Source: Scolanthus callimorphus (taxonomy: Eukaryota > Cnidaria > Anthozoa > Actiniaria > Edwardsiidae). From it: 64,000 nucleotides of DNA. The stretch is from assembly GCA_033964015.1 (NCBI GenBank), contig CM066912.1, positions 33,731,205 through 33,795,204 of the forward strand, written 5' to 3'. Shown here one piece after another: positions 10,976 through 22,407 of the stretch; positions within the stretch are counted from its first letter, which is position 1; each line of letters starts with the position of its first letter. Below the pieces are notes generated by a model. It was not told the origin of the DNA, did not search any database, and saw only the letters and a list, made by a program, of their open reading frames with translations. The translations under genes were made by a program, and so were the position numbers.

Positions 10976-11401
10976 GTTACTATTTAATCATGATTGGTTC
11001 AACCTTCGTTCTACCAAACAAAGAAAGCTTTGTGACGCAGCTGGCGGTTCGTACACTGGAGATGAGCCCCATTTCGACGAAAATTGATATCCGGCTCGAA
11101 GGACCATGTCATAAATCAGGGACTCATAAAAAGGGGCGTTCCTCTCTGCTATTACCCTATCGATTTTGCATTTTGAAAGGCCTAGTTAGTTTTAGAACTG
11201 TTTTACTGCTAAATAGTAAAGCTTTCTTTTTCCAGCCAATCAAATTCGTTTTTATCAGTAGCTTTACAGGCGCCTGTCATTTCCAACCGATGTGTGAGCG
11301 CAAGCTCTGAGTTCAGATGATCAAAAGCGATCGCGGATCGAAGACGTTTTGCAGCCCATGGGTTTCCATACAATCGCAACCGATCGCAGACCCTGTGATG
11401 C

Positions 11402-11591
11402 TTACAGCCATTCTCAGTTACACGCGGTCGCCAGGAAAACAGGCTTGCAAGCGAAAACTCGTTTTTCTGTCTTGTCTGAGCGCGACAAACTGGCGAAAGC
11501 ACGTGCGTTGCCATGGAAACTTTGACAAAAAACGAGTTTTCGCTTGCAAGCTTTTTTCCCGGCGACCGCGTGTAACTGAGAATGGCTGTAA
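11402..11591. mobile_element. Palindromic element, about 63-bp arms
   Basis: ttacagccattctcagttac... to ...cgagttttt on the left is mirrored by aaaaaacgag... to gtaactgagaatggctgtaa on the right. The central loop is about 60 bp. Confidence 0.85.
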
Positions 11592-11709
11592 TTTGAAAAA
11601 GTACAGCTGCTCGACGGCGGCAAGTTTTGTGTTTTGGTCAGCTCAGCTGTCAAAGTTTTAGTTCGCTGGCAAAGTACCGCTTGCTTTAGGAAATTATATT
11701 AACCTTTCT

Positions 11710-12077
11710 CAAGAGTGGATTAACAAGAGTTAGAATCTTTCCCTACTGTATTTGTCCACATCACAGTCAGAAAAGTGTCTATTTTTAGATTTGAGTTCCG
11801 CGCGCGAAAATATTCGAATGCTCAGGCTCGAATGCTCTTATACCCAATACACAACAAAATAGAGAATATCCTACCTTATCTTTGCGATTATAACGGTTTT
11901 TCCATTCATCTGCGATTTAATTTTAGGCTGGATCTCACAACTGTTCGCGTGGCGAGAAAGTGGGAACCCTGTGGATGACGAATTTTCGCGGGAATCCTAG
12001 TTCTAAAAATAGACACTTTTCTGACTGTGATTCGGGCGTACATAGTAAATATGGAAACTCTTGGTAATCCACTCTTG
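11710..12077 (+). mobile_element. 368-bp MITE, copy 1, with target-site duplication
   Basis: The ends caagagtggattaacaagag and the inverse of ctcttggtaatccactcttg form TIRs of about 22 bp. Subterminal ctatttttaga / tctaaaaatag blocks are also inverted. Flanking CCTTTCT occurs at 11703-11709 and 12078-12084, a 7-bp target-site duplication. A near-identical, same-orientation copy lies at 55040-55406. Confidence 0.92.
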
Positions 12078-12247
12078 CCTTTCTAGAGATTTCTGACCGG
12101 TCAGTCAGACCCTTGCCTATGTTAGAAAGAAAATTATTCAATCTACTTTCTCAAACTCATTAATTATTCATGAGGGCGTAGACCAATGGGGTTCTTGCAT
12201 TTGGTCAGGTGTATGACTTTGGAAACCCAATGAAACACCAGTTGAAA

Positions 12248-12284
12248 ATCACTAGTGTTTGAAATGATTTCAAACACTAGTGAT
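12248..12284. repeat. 37-bp perfect palindrome
   Basis: atcactagtgtttgaaat is mirrored around a central g. Related 'aacccaatgaaacac' segments flank it at about 12222, 13177 and 13260, suggesting remnants of the same element family. Confidence 0.75.
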
Positions 12285-12423
12285 ATTGAGTTCTTAATTA
12301 GCATATTCATAGACTACTCAAACACAATTCAATAACATGTTTAATTGTCTTGATCGGCAGCTTCTTCTCTTTCTTGTTCTTTAGCGCCAATCCTGCCCGC
12401 TCGTCCCGTCCTTCCCTTCTGCG

Positions 12424-12690
12424 TTCAGCAAACGTTTGAAGTGAGCAAATCTAACAAAACAAAAATGTTAGAAATATGACTAGTGTTATCAGAACATGCA
12501 AACACCAGAGTTCGTTGTTGCACTCGGATCTTGTTTTGCCCAAAAGACCCAAAAATATTTTCAGCAATCAAAACTAGCAATCCATTTCCATCCGCTTTAA
12601 TTTGAACCAAAACGCTGCAAAGCGCTGTTAATTTATCAGTCGAAAGCTTACTTAACAAACGTAGGCTAATATTTTGGTTGCTCCTAGTGA
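12424..12690 (-). pseudogene. Possible coding fragment, unknown product
   Basis: The minus strand is open for about 88 codons with coding-like sequence (KLSTDKLTALCSVLVQIKAD, GNGLLVLIAENIFGSFGQNK) up to TGA at its left end. It lies just downstream of the broken exon at 12783-12950, but I could not find phase-consistent splice sites joining the two. It may be a gene or transposon relic. Confidence 0.25.
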
Positions 12691-12782
12691 ATTCACTGCT
12701 TTCTAGCTCTCCAAATTACACTGATAATATCGTGGCTAATGGCATCCTTGGAGCAGAAACGTGGACATATAAACATAAACTA

Positions 12783-12950
12783 ACTTTGTCGTTGCCATCC
12801 AAGAAATTGAAATCCAGGTTGGGCTTTCGTTCCAGCACATACCGACGTATCTCGCACACGATTTGGTAGAGAGTTTGGGCGGATACCGCTATCCTTTCTT
12901 TTTCTTCCGCAGTCAGGCGGACGAAACCTTGACTGCGCCATGTTCAAGGT
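12783..12950 (-). pseudogene. Probable first exon with a 1-base frameshift, unknown product
   Basis: An ATG in good context starts MAQSRFR. A single extra C near codon 8 then moves the frame to a clearly coding-like stretch: LTAEEKERIAVSAQTLYQIV, then EIRRYVLERKPNLDFNFLDG, then NDK, before a donor-like AAA|gttagt. Without the extra base the exon would be continuous. The predicted peptide is helical and charged, and I do not recognise the family. The indel may be real or an assembly error. Confidence 0.35.
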
Positions 12951-13173
12951 GAAATGGCGATTCAATTAGCATATACAAGGTTGTACAATCCAGCAATTGA
13001 TTAGATGGCATGTTCTTTGCCTGAACAAAAGGGCTGATGTAATCAGCTAATTTGGCGTCGTTGGGCTTATGTAATCATGTTTTTGTTCTTTAACATTCTA
13101 AGCGTGATTGCATAACATGATATAATCTGTGTATTTTATTTGTGTGAGAAGTAATTCCAAAAACTCGTTCTGC

Positions 13174-13278
13174 GTGTTTCATTGGGATTACAAACAACTC
13201 GAAAACAATAAAAAACTCGCGGCTACGCCGCTCGTGTTTCAATGGTTTTCTCGTTGTTTGCAAACCCAATGAAACACT
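13174..13278. repeat. Foldback element, gtgtttcattggg arms
   Basis: gtgtttcattgggattacaaacaac on the left is answered by gttgtttgcaaacccaatgaaacac on the right, around ctcgcggctacgccgctcg. Confidence 0.65.
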
Positions 13279-13653
13279 TGAACTCGTTTTTGAAATATAA
13301 CTTGAAAGACTCCACGGTGTTTGAACAAACTACCCACTCGTCTAATAGCACCATTTGCCATACATATGTAGACATCGGAGTTCGTCTGTCACGTGGTTGT
13401 ACTGGAGAGCAAAACAATTGAAAGGTATCTGTAATCTGCTTGCCTGCTCATAAAGAACTTGGTAGCGTTACCAGTAACATTTATTTGTGATAAACAAGTC
13501 AACTAATAATTTGTTTGCCCTCCACAGCAATGATTCTCGGTTGATTTACCCTTGGTAACTAGTGGTCTATTCATGGCTCGTAGCGAAATAACAAGCACAT
13601 GACTGCTCAGCTGCCAATGGTCTATTTCATGTTGAAAATAGTTGCATAATTAG

Positions 13654-13812
13654 TATATATAATAGGACTCCATGCTTGTCCAATTAAGAAAAAAATTGGA
13701 TGATTCAGAGGAACTCCAAATTGGACGAGGCCGCAGGCCGAGTCCAATTTGGAGTTCCGAGGAATCATCCATTTTTTCTTAATTGGACAAGCATGGAGTC
13801 CTGTTATATATT
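13654..13812. mobile_element. Long palindrome, about 70-bp arms
   Basis: tatataataggactccatgc... is mirrored by ...gcatggagtcctgttatata. The centre is gaggccgcaggcc. Sequence after it (13840-13990: ctgtccaatt, gcgcgcgatccaatt, tatataattaata) recurs in diverged form at 6840-7020, so both belong to one dispersed family. Confidence 0.85.
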
Positions 13813-14630
13813 AATTATATAACATCCATGTTCAAACCCAAACTGTCCAATTTTAGCGCGAACTGTCCAATTAGAGCGCGCGCGATCCAATTAAAAAATA
13901 ATTGGACGATTCAAGAAAAATCGATCTGCCGGCACAATGGGATTTCGAGCTGGCTATATAATTAATACCGTTATGAAGATATTCGAGTTTAATTTTACTG
14001 AGCAATCCTCATTGTTTCTTCAGATATTAAGAGACATTTTGTTTTTTTCTATGTTTTTCTCGGCACTTTTTTTATTTCGTTTCAGTCCTGTTTGCATCGT
14101 CTTGATAAAACAGATGTGAATCGTATAAGCACACTCAAAGAGGATGACACTCACTGATGTCAATCCTGTGCAAGCAAAATATTAAGTTAACGAATTTTTA
14201 ATCTAAAACTCAATATAAGTTTATTGCACTTAAACAAAACGCATAACAAAAATTATGCTAAATTGCTAAAGCGATTATGCTTGACTGAGCGATTAAACGG
14301 CGCAATAACAATTGATCATTGAATTCCGGATCGGGAGCGCTTTTAATTCTCTTTTTTATATCATTTTTCTCGTGTAATATCTAACAAAGAGGATTGGGAA
14401 AAATAATAAATGTCAGATAAAGATCGAGTAGTCTTGTAGTAATGATGAATTTCATCAGCCACAAAACGCTTGTCAATTTGGAAAGCAAATTAAAATATTT
14501 GACAGATTTTAAAGTCAGATCTCATATTAAGTCAATAAGGCACTTCGGCAGCGCCTGTTAACGACGAATATTTTATTTCATAATATAAAATAATATTTTC
14601 TATCATGCTAACAAAGTCTGCCATAAGTCT

Positions 14631-15572
14631 CTAAAGCCTGACTAACTTTTCATCGCAGTCCGTATTTCTTGATATCTTATAGCGTATATAACAGGGTTGA
14701 GCGATGAATTTAGAAATGCAAAAGGCAATGTCACTAACCATATCTGTTCCATTTTTTCCCGCTTCACACAAGCTCGACTCTGAAACTACAAAATGAATGA
14801 CTCCCACAACAAGATTCGGCAGCCAGAAAAGCAGAAATAATCCCACTATTATAGCTACACTAATAGATGTCTTTATAGGAACTAAGGTAATCTCGGGTAC
14901 TGGCATCTGATTTCCCTCGGTACAGTTTATATTGGCGAGTTGCACTTGATGCGCCGCAATACGCACGGCTTGTCTTTGCGCTGCTTGGTATATGCGGTAG
15001 TACATGTAGACTATGCAAATCAGAGGAACAACAAATGATAGCACAACACTCACAAGGTAGAGCTTCGGTCTTGCGACAAAGTTTGAAAATGCAAAACTCC
15101 CACTTGCGATTGCTACAGACGATATCCAAATTGCCACGAGAGTCGCCACGCACTTTTGGGTAGTCATAAATGTTATATACTTGAACGGCAGCGTTATGGA
15201 TACGTATCGATCAAAGCTCACTGCAAGTAAACTAAACGAGGACGCGGTTAACGTCTGAAGGATAAAGAAATCGAGAAACTTCTCAAAAAGCCTATTACTT
15301 GTCAGAAGCGCAGGCCAAGTGAGTGCGGCCCAACCGTACATGGGAATACCGGTTATTCCTACCAAGATATCAGCTATAGCGAGGGATCCTATAAAATAAA
15401 CGGAAACTTTATGGAGTGTTGGGGTCTTGACAATCGCTGCCAGAACAAGCAGGTTCCCAAATACTGCAGCTACACCAATGATGATCGTCATCCAGACAAG
15501 CGCTTGTAGCATGTTGTAGCTGAGGAGAAAGTCCTCATTCCACCGACAATTAGACGTTGTTGAGTTGTTCAT
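14631..15572 (-). CDS. Class A (rhodopsin-like) GPCR, single exon, frameshifted in TM7
   Basis: The protein is an orphan class A GPCR-like receptor in the plasma membrane, predicted to couple to G proteins. Seen: N-glycosylation sites (NNST, residues 2-5), TM1 with GN (39-40), LAIAD in TM2 (64-68), FDRY at the end of TM3 (120-123) and FWLP in TM6. The conserved Cys at the top of TM3 is not evident, as in some melanocortin/adenosine-like receptors. A run of four A on the + strand (14720-14723) shifts the frame. As read, TM7 becomes FCISKFIAQPC. Removing one base gives FLNSSLNPVIYAIRYQEIRT, the canonical NPxxY region, with a stop at 14642-14644. It is therefore either a recent pseudogene or a homopolymer error. 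The start ATG (15570-15572) is chosen because upstream sequence is not coding. Confidence 0.9.
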   Translation of the reverse strand: MNNSTTSNCRWNEDFLLSYNMLQALVWMTIIIGVAAVFGNLLVLAAIVKTPTLHKVSVYFIGSLAIADILVGITGIPMYGWAALTWPALLTSNRLFEKFLDFFILQTLTASSFSLLAVSFDRYVSITLPFKYITFMTTQKCVATLVAIWISSVAIASGSFAFSNFVARPKLYLVSVVLSFVVPLICIVYMYYRIYQAAQRQAVRIAAHQVQLANINCTEGNQMPVPEITLVPIKTSISVAIIVGLFLLFWLPNLVVGVIHFVVSESSLCEAGKNGTDMVSDIAFCISKFIAQPCYIRYKISRNTDCDEKLVRL

Positions 15573-17329
15573 GTTAGCGGCGAGGGAATGTAAGGCGCTC
15601 TAGAGAAGGAAAACTCTAAACCCTGTCCAGCAAGAAGGATAGTGCGGAAACAAGACAAACTGCTGAAACTTTGCTACCACAGGACTCCCACATTCACACC
15701 GCGGGTGCCTACTGATCATCACATAATCAACATGGTTTCACGAGGAACTACTTTTCGCCATTGAAAATGATGCTTTCAAGTCGAGCAGCAAAAGTAGTTT
15801 ACATCAAGCCTTCAATGCTTTATAACCGCCAAGGTCCATTAGCCGATATATCAATCTATTATATCGATCGATTTGTTTTTGTTCATTTGAAACCTCTGAA
15901 ACTGTTTGCCTCATGTCATTGCACCTGCGAGTCAAAATCCATTTTTTAATCTCCATAGTGCTGTTGATTTGGTTGTTAATGTGTACCGCTAGGTAAGATT
16001 AGGTTAGGTTAACTTTAGTTACCCGCGGTATCTCATCACATAGGGTGCTCTCCTGTCTGAGAGCCGTCATGCCACGATATAAACAACATTACAAATATGA
16101 TAACGTGCCAAGAAAACCAAGCATGGAGAAAACAAGGCCGTAGCAACTGCCCGCTAAGTAAAACGTTTAGTGCAAAAAACAGTTTACCCCCAATCCCACC
16201 CCATACCCCCCTCCCCAGCAAAAACAATAGCCCAAAGAGAGGCCCAGGAGGGCAATGTTCTCTGTGGGCACTTCCCTTTGCCAAAATACTGTAGCAAGTC
16301 ATTTCGATCTACCTGCCAGTAGTGGCGAAAATGTATTTCTCAACTTTTCTTCCAGGATTTTGAACAACATGCGCGCTTGAAAAAACATTGCCCGCTTGAG
16401 CCTCTCTTTGGTGTTAATAAAATACAGGCTTCCACAGTGCCGCGTTTTCAACCGCGAAATGGGCTATTGATGACCACACACAGACACAAAAAATATATAT
16501 AATAAATTATATAATAAGTTATATAAATCCGAGCGTCATGATTGGCTCCTCGCATTTCCTAGGCCAAGTAGCAATTTGCAGTACTTGACATCAACTGACT
16601 GTGCTCTATTTGTAAAAAATCCACCTTAGTGGATAAACATAGTTCAACTATAAATTATAGTTTATAACATTAAGCAAAACTGTAAAATTATATCATTTAC
16701 ATATTTATTAAGCCTACATGTACTTTGACCCACTTGTACGCCTCCATAAAATGTCGATGTCGACGTCAGACTCTATAGCTACGGCCTTGGAAAACTGATT
16801 GTTTCGGAGAATGGCGGGGGGGGGGGGGGGGGGGGGGTAGGATGGTCACGTGGTGTGGCCTAGAACTAAACGTGGTTATATCCCAAGTGCGAAGCCCAAG
16901 AGAAACACCGCTGTAAAGAACTCAACACTTTCTTTATGGGATTTCAGTACAACTACTAAAAAATGTGCTTTTGTACAATCGTTACGGAGGGGGGTGGTGT
17001 CCGTCAACTGACTGTTCTGTTCTGGGGCCCCTGTGTTGGGCCATAACAAAGATAACCAATGTTTGACAAAATTATTTTTGTGACAAGGGGGTACACCAAC
17101 ATGGTCATTTGCTTGACTTCATCGATGACGTCATCATTTAAGGTGACTCATGCGAAAGTCAGAGCATACTTGGCGAAAGGGTATGTTATTTAATGATATT
17201 GATTTCTTATTAGCCTCCTGTGTTTAGCTTATTCTAGCTATTTAGGAGTGAAATAAACTAAGAACCAAGAACCCCTTCTTTGAGAAATCAACCCCCGCGC
17301 AAAAAAAAAAAAGTTGCTGGTATTTTTGT

Positions 17330-17520
17330 ACGAAACTCCGTTAATCATATTGAAGTCGGTTTGACTAAGTGTTAACGAAGTTTCAGGAAATTTGTTGGAA
17401 GCAAAGTGCCTATTTTTGGGGGGTTTTAGTCGTGTTTTTGGCCTATTTTTTTAAAATAGGCACTTTGCTTCCAACGAATTTCCTGAAACTTCGTTAACAC
17501 TTAGATTAACGGAGTTTCGT
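17330..17520. mobile_element. Palindromic element, about 70-bp arms
   Basis: acgaaactccgttaat and ctaagtgttaacgaagtttc on the left are mirrored on the right, ending attaacggagtttcgt. The left arm carries a small insertion of about 18 bp. Poly-G runs occur nearby at about 16815-16838. Confidence 0.82.
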
Positions 17521-17929
17521 CCATTTAAGCTCAGATATTATTAAAGTATTAACGCTAATGGAGATCTGATTATAATGCGTACATATTGCCAAAAGATACC
17601 TGCTTATATTCTCCAAGATTGAAGTTCATAGCGAGTATATTTTAAAGTTGTAGACGAAAAATATTTTCGCGAAATGCGCTCTGACTTTCGCATGAGGCAC
17701 CTTAATGAATCCTCGGGTAAACACAGAAAAATTCATAATAAGGAAAGAAACGCGGTAAAATGGCTTCAACTTTTAGCGCACTTTATGCACTAAAAACAAT
17801 TAAAGCATTTTCTGCCGAAAGCCAAAGAAGCATTATTTTGAAAAAATATATATATTTAGGGCGTAAAACGAGAATTGAATTTCTAGAAGAATAATCGGGA
17901 AAGGCTACTATTAATAAAGGGAACTATGA

Positions 17930-18045
17930 CATTTCGGGTTCCCGATAATTTTCGGGGGGGGGGGGGGGGGGGTGTCGAGAAACACCACCCGAGACTGAGT
18001 TTATCGGGCCAGAAAATATCGGGACTCGAGAAACAGCCACCTCGC
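17930..18045. repeat. Foldback fragment with 'ctcgagaaac' ends and poly-G loop
   Basis: Inverted tcccgataattttcgggg / ...aaaatatcggga segments surround a G homopolymer. The cgagaaac motif also terminates the element at 3137-3612, suggesting one family. Confidence 0.5.
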
Positions 18046-18093
18046 ATTATGGGACGTCGTGTCAGCGGTATCACCCATTACTGAAAGAACAAG

Positions 18094-18150
18094 ATGGCGT
18101 ACGGTGGTTGCATTCACGTGTACCCTAACGAACAAAACGTGCCTGTAAAG
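18094..18150 (+). CDS. Possible first coding exon, unknown product
   Basis: An ATG in a strong context (aagATGG) opens 19 codons (MAYGGCIHVYPNEQNVPVK) ending at a good donor, AAG|gtaaaa, phase 0. GC content and codon use are higher than in the surrounding AT-rich DNA. No following exon was identified with confidence between 18.2 and 20.5 kb. Confidence 0.35.
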
Positions 18151-20467
18151 GTAAAACCTTGTGTTGAACTGTTGTTTAAATAGCATAGAAATATATTTAT
18201 ATGATATTGTTCGTTTGACATGTTCTTCAGTGATATTCATAGTGTTGATTTTAGACCGATATTGCGATTATTGAGGCTTTTTTAAAGTGTTTGTCTGCCA
18301 CACATGTGGATGAACTTGAACAGTTCACTATCATTTGGATGAGAAAACAGATCTCTCAAAAATGTGTCTCCTTGACTCAGTTCCCTTGGTCTTGGACAAA
18401 AGCAAATTGATGATTCTGGGTTTTATTGCACTTTTGTGACATACCCCTTGAGAAGGTCAAGTCCCATGTGTGACATCAGATGTGACCCATACTTTACTTG
18501 ATTGCAAACCAAACACTTGCTCACAGTGCTTTCTCTCCCTTCCTCGCAGTCGGCCTAAGACTGCGAGGAAGTATACAGAACATGGGTTTGCGGGGTATAC
18601 AGAACATGGGTTTCTATATATTTTGTATTTCTGCCAGTTGTCTTTCTTGGAACTTTCTCATATACTGTTCATTTATATTTTGCCTTGGGGCACCCAATGA
18701 GCTGTATTATCTGTATAGATTTTTCAATAAAATCCTGCACCCTCCTGCCAGTGCATTGCAGAGCATCAGAAACATATAAGTGAGTTGAAACATGTAACAG
18801 CATGACAACTTGCGAGCAACTCATGATCAAAAAAATACCATATTTGGAAAGCATCAAGTTCTTCGTTTCGCCAATCAGCAACAGGAGATTGATTTGTCAT
18901 GTTTTCTAAAAATAACGCGAACCCTTCACAACAGAACAGAAGCACAAAATGAGTTTAGTTCACTGTTTTTCTTCCATGCTCAAAACCCATCAAAAATATT
19001 TTTATCATAACTTTTGCTGTTCTCGTAATATGATTTGCTGTGGTAAATAAGTTTGCAGGCAACGCTGTTTGCATCAACATGCGCGCACGCTTCTAAACCA
19101 ACGGAAAACAATTCGAATGCATGTGCAATCACAATGGAAAAGTCTTATATAAATTTTGATTGGCTGCACGCAAGGGCACTGTTTTCCAAATATGGTGTTA
19201 AGTGATTGCGAGTTGTTTGCTGGTTGTCACATCAGATTCATTCATCTTGTCTGTTGTAAGTTTCAACTAAGTTTTATGTTTCTGAGGGCATTCGAAGGGT
19301 TTTTGAAAGCTCAAGAGGGCAGGAAACCCGGGGCTATTGGCATTTTTAATTGTCACTCAAGGATGCGGGGACCTGGGCTGGGATTTGCCATTCAGAGGAA
19401 TGAGTTATGTTCTGTTTAATATTATCTTGATTATCTTGATAGTGAGTGAGTGGTGAGTTGATTAAGGGTTGCAGCACCTGTGCCGACAAAGGAATCATCT
19501 AAATGATTGGATAAAGTGACAGCACCAATGCGAATTCTTTACTCATTCCATTTCGGACATCCCCCCTCTCTGAAAGATATCTAAAGTGATTTCCAAAGGA
19601 AAAAAACAGTATTTGTATGAAAGAAATCAGGTAAATTGACCCCAACCCCTTCCGTGGGGGATGGATATTTTCTGGAACCAAACAATTTGATATCATTCTT
19701 GGTTACACAGATATTAACTAAGGTTCTAAAATTATGCAAAGTTGCATGTATGTCATCACATGATTGACACAGGTAATGCTTTGGATAATAAGATTTCTCA
19801 GCATACTTGTTGCGTAACCTCTCAAAACTTTCCAGAATGATAGAACAATGTGCCATACATATCATAGCTACATATTGATGTTACTATGGAAACAGATTTG
19901 GCCCCAGCTCAATCATTGAAGCTGAGTTGTGATTTCCTCTGCTATTTCAGTACATGAGATAATAAGTGGACCCTGCCATAAACCTCTACATATGCAGACA
20001 TAGTAACTTTAGTTAGCCGTCCAACTCCTCAGACACAGAAATGAGATTTACTTTGTTTTATACCTGGGAGACTGGACCCAAGTTGGTTTCCATGGCAACA
20101 CCATCGTATAGTCTATTATCATGGAAAGTGTCTAAACCTTATGTGAAAAGCATGCTGGGAGTTTCCTAATTGGTTCCCTGAGAGAGTTTTTTGTGACATA
20201 ATCCCCCCCCCCTTCTACACACACACGTATGGTACACACCACTTGCAATTCAGACAGGGTCCTTTCTGAGAGTGCCCAAAAAGCAAACACATTATTTTTC
20301 CTGGTGTTAAATGGTGGTGTTGTTGTTCAATAGTTCAAAAGCTGTTTATGAGAAACATGAAAATTCTAAAATCACAGAGAAATTTCAGCATTATCTGTCT
20401 GCATCTACACTTAACTTTGTTTTATTGAACTACATGTAACTGGGGACACTATAAACAGACAATGTGT

Positions 20468-20573
20468 GGTTCCAGAAAATATCCATACCCCTACGGAAGG
20501 GTGTTGAGAAGTGACCCCCCAACCCCTCTGGAATTTCCAAGAGTATGGATATTTTTTGGAACCACACAATAGA
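20468..20573. repeat. Inverted repeat, tggttccagaaaatatcc arms
   Basis: tggttccagaaaatatccata on the left pairs with tatggatattttttggaacca on the right. A half copy (ggatggatattttctggaacca) lies at about 19658-19682. Confidence 0.65.
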
Positions 20574-20599
20574 CAAACAATAAAAACAATACCAGGTCA

Positions 20600-20853
20600 T
20601 CAAGACGTAATATCACAAAGAAATAGAGCGAGTTTCAGAGAATTGTTGAAACGTATTTGGATTTGTCTTCTCATAGCGCCAGTTAATAATATACCACAAT
20701 GTAAAGAATTGCCCATTTTAGGTGTTACATTCCAACAGAATTGTAAGTATAGTACGCGCGTGCGGGCCAAGGTTATTAAGGCTAACAAGTCATTATTCGT
20801 GATAAGATCATTGCGCAAAGAGGGAATAAGCCAGGAAGAAATAGATTTAATAA
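20600..20853 (+). pseudogene. Non-LTR retrotransposon reverse transcriptase, 5' part of split fragment
   Basis: One frame encodes [12 protein letters not shown], then [30 protein letters not shown] and IDLI. This matches the C-terminal part of LINE reverse transcriptases (LGVxFxxNxxxxxHVxxxxxKANxxLxxIRxLRKxG). It ends abruptly at ATA (20850-20852), where the palindrome and DIRS-like element begin. The same ORF resumes at 25721. The 5' part of the LINE is missing (5' truncation or older damage). Confidence 0.8.
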
Positions 20854-21108
20854 ATTAAACAAGCCTTACCTGTAAGGTGAAGTTTGATTGGAGTTCTACC
20901 TCCTCATTTATGCATAGAGAGATTACATGAGATAAGCGCATGCGCAGTGGAGATCATCCTTTGAAGTGGCCCATGTAAATACAAGATTACAGGGCGGGTA
21001 TAGCAAGGCTAAAAACCAATGGGTGGGCATGTAATCTCTCTATGCATAAATGAGGAGGTAGAACTCCAATCAAACTTCACCTTACAGGTAAGGCTTGTTT
21101 AATTTATT
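20849..21108. mobile_element. 260-bp palindrome carrying DIRS-end sequence
   Basis: The left arm (aataaattaaacaagcctta..., then ttctacctcctcattt, then gagattacatgaga) is mirrored exactly on the right (to ...taaggcttgtttaatttatt). It contains gttctacctcctcatttatg and agataagcgcatgcgcagtg. The same sequences form the outer end of the adjacent DIRS-like element (25645-25718). It could be the element's internal complementary region or a non-autonomous relative inserted beside it. Confidence 0.75.
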
Positions 21109-21279
21109 AATTCTACCTCCTCATTTGCATATTCGAGATCACATGAGACTTCAAAGCCACATGGGCCATAAAATCCCACCAAGACAAATGTAGAAATGTC
21201 AAAAAACCAGTACAATTGTGCATGGTCTGAACATATGGTTTTAATGTAAACCCTAAAATAACCAGTAGACTTAATACTA

Positions 21280-22407
21280 TTACAAAGCAGAACTCAGGAT
21301 AGCATTTCCAAAGTCATTGTCCACTCGAACTTCTTTCTTGTAATACGTAGCAAAGGTGCATTGTGATGACCACCCTGCAGCTGCCATTATAGTTTCTATT
21401 GGGACTCCCTTTTGAAATGCAGCTGAGGTAGACGCTGCCCTTGTGCTATGTGGTCGAAATTCTTGGGTATCAATACCTGCTTGAGTCATTACTGATTTAA
21501 CCCATCTAGAAACAGTACTTGAGCTTACAGGATTATGGGGCTTAGTGTAACTAAGAAAAAGTCTAGTATTTTGTGGACTGCGGTGTGGCTCTGTTCTTTC
21601 CAGATATGCCTCTAAATATGTTGCCACACAAAGTCGTTTGTCAGCAGGGAAAACAGGCAGCACCAATACTGGCTGTGTTTTTCCTGGTTTAGATTGCTTC
21701 ACAAGCTTGTGGATAACAAATGTATATGAGGTTTCGTCCTTAGACATCCCACTGATGTCCATTAAGTGAACAGATTGGCATCTTTGCCCAGTGACTAACA
21801 TGCATAACATAACTAATTTCTGAGTTAACAATTTGAGTGTCACCTTGGAAACTGGACTCCATGTTTTCAGTAAGTCCAACACTTTACAAACATCCCAAGT
21901 GCTATGGTATCTTGGTTGTGGTGGTCGATTCTGGTATGTAGCTTTAACTAGTCTCTTGATTAGAGGGTGTTCCCCAACAGTGTAATGACTATCAGCTAAT
22001 TCAATAGCAGACGATAAGGCTGCTCTTGCAGTGTTAATAGCGGAGTAGCTACAGCCAGAGTCAAAAAGATGAGTTAGAAATTCAACCACATGGGCTACAG
22101 TAGGGCAAATGGGATCTTCACCTCTTTCTGCTGTGAAGACCCTCCATTTACGTAGATAAACTCTGTACTGCTTGACAGTTCCTGTTCTCCATGATGACAT
22201 AATGAGCTCACAAGCTCGTGCTGAAATGTTTTGATTCTGGATTTTTCCCCTGATAAGAGGCATGCCATCATTTTCATCTTGGGGTAGAGAGGATGAACTT
22301 TTGTCTTGTTGTGTGGTAACTGGAGAAGTGATTTGTCCCTTGGTAGCAGTACTGGCTGCTTGATGAGTAGATGTGATATCTTTGGAAACCAGACTTGAGT
22401 CCGCCAA
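21280..22407 (-). CDS. DIRS-like tyrosine recombinase
   Basis: The 375-aa ORF is the longest intact one in the element. It performs site-specific insertion of a circular intermediate in this family. Seen: an N-terminal core-binding-like helical region (ACELIMSSWRTGTVKQYRVY), then the catalytic domain with the first Arg in TGQRC, the H-x-x-R box in RPHSTRAAS, a Gly-Trp (AAGWSS) and the nucleophile in FATYYKKE. All the expected catalytic classes (R, H, R, W, Y) are present. Its 5' part overlaps the end of the RT/RH frame, as in DIRS elements. The first Met may not be the true start. Confidence 0.88.
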   Translation of the reverse strand: MADSSLVSKDITSTHQAASTATKGQITSPVTTQQDKSSSSLPQDENDGMPLIRGKIQNQNISARACELIMSSWRTGTVKQYRVYLRKWRVFTAERGEDPICPTVAHVVEFLTHLFDSGCSYSAINTARAALSSAIELADSHYTVGEHPLIKRLVKATYQNRPPQPRYHSTWDVCKVLDLLKTWSPVSKVTLKLLTQKLVMLCMLVTGQRCQSVHLMDISGMSKDETSYTFVIHKLVKQSKPGKTQPVLVLPVFPADKRLCVATYLEAYLERTEPHRSPQNTRLFLSYTKPHNPVSSSTVSRWVKSVMTQAGIDTQEFRPHSTRAASTSAAFQKGVPIETIMAAAGWSSQCTFATYYKKEVRVDNDFGNAILSSAL

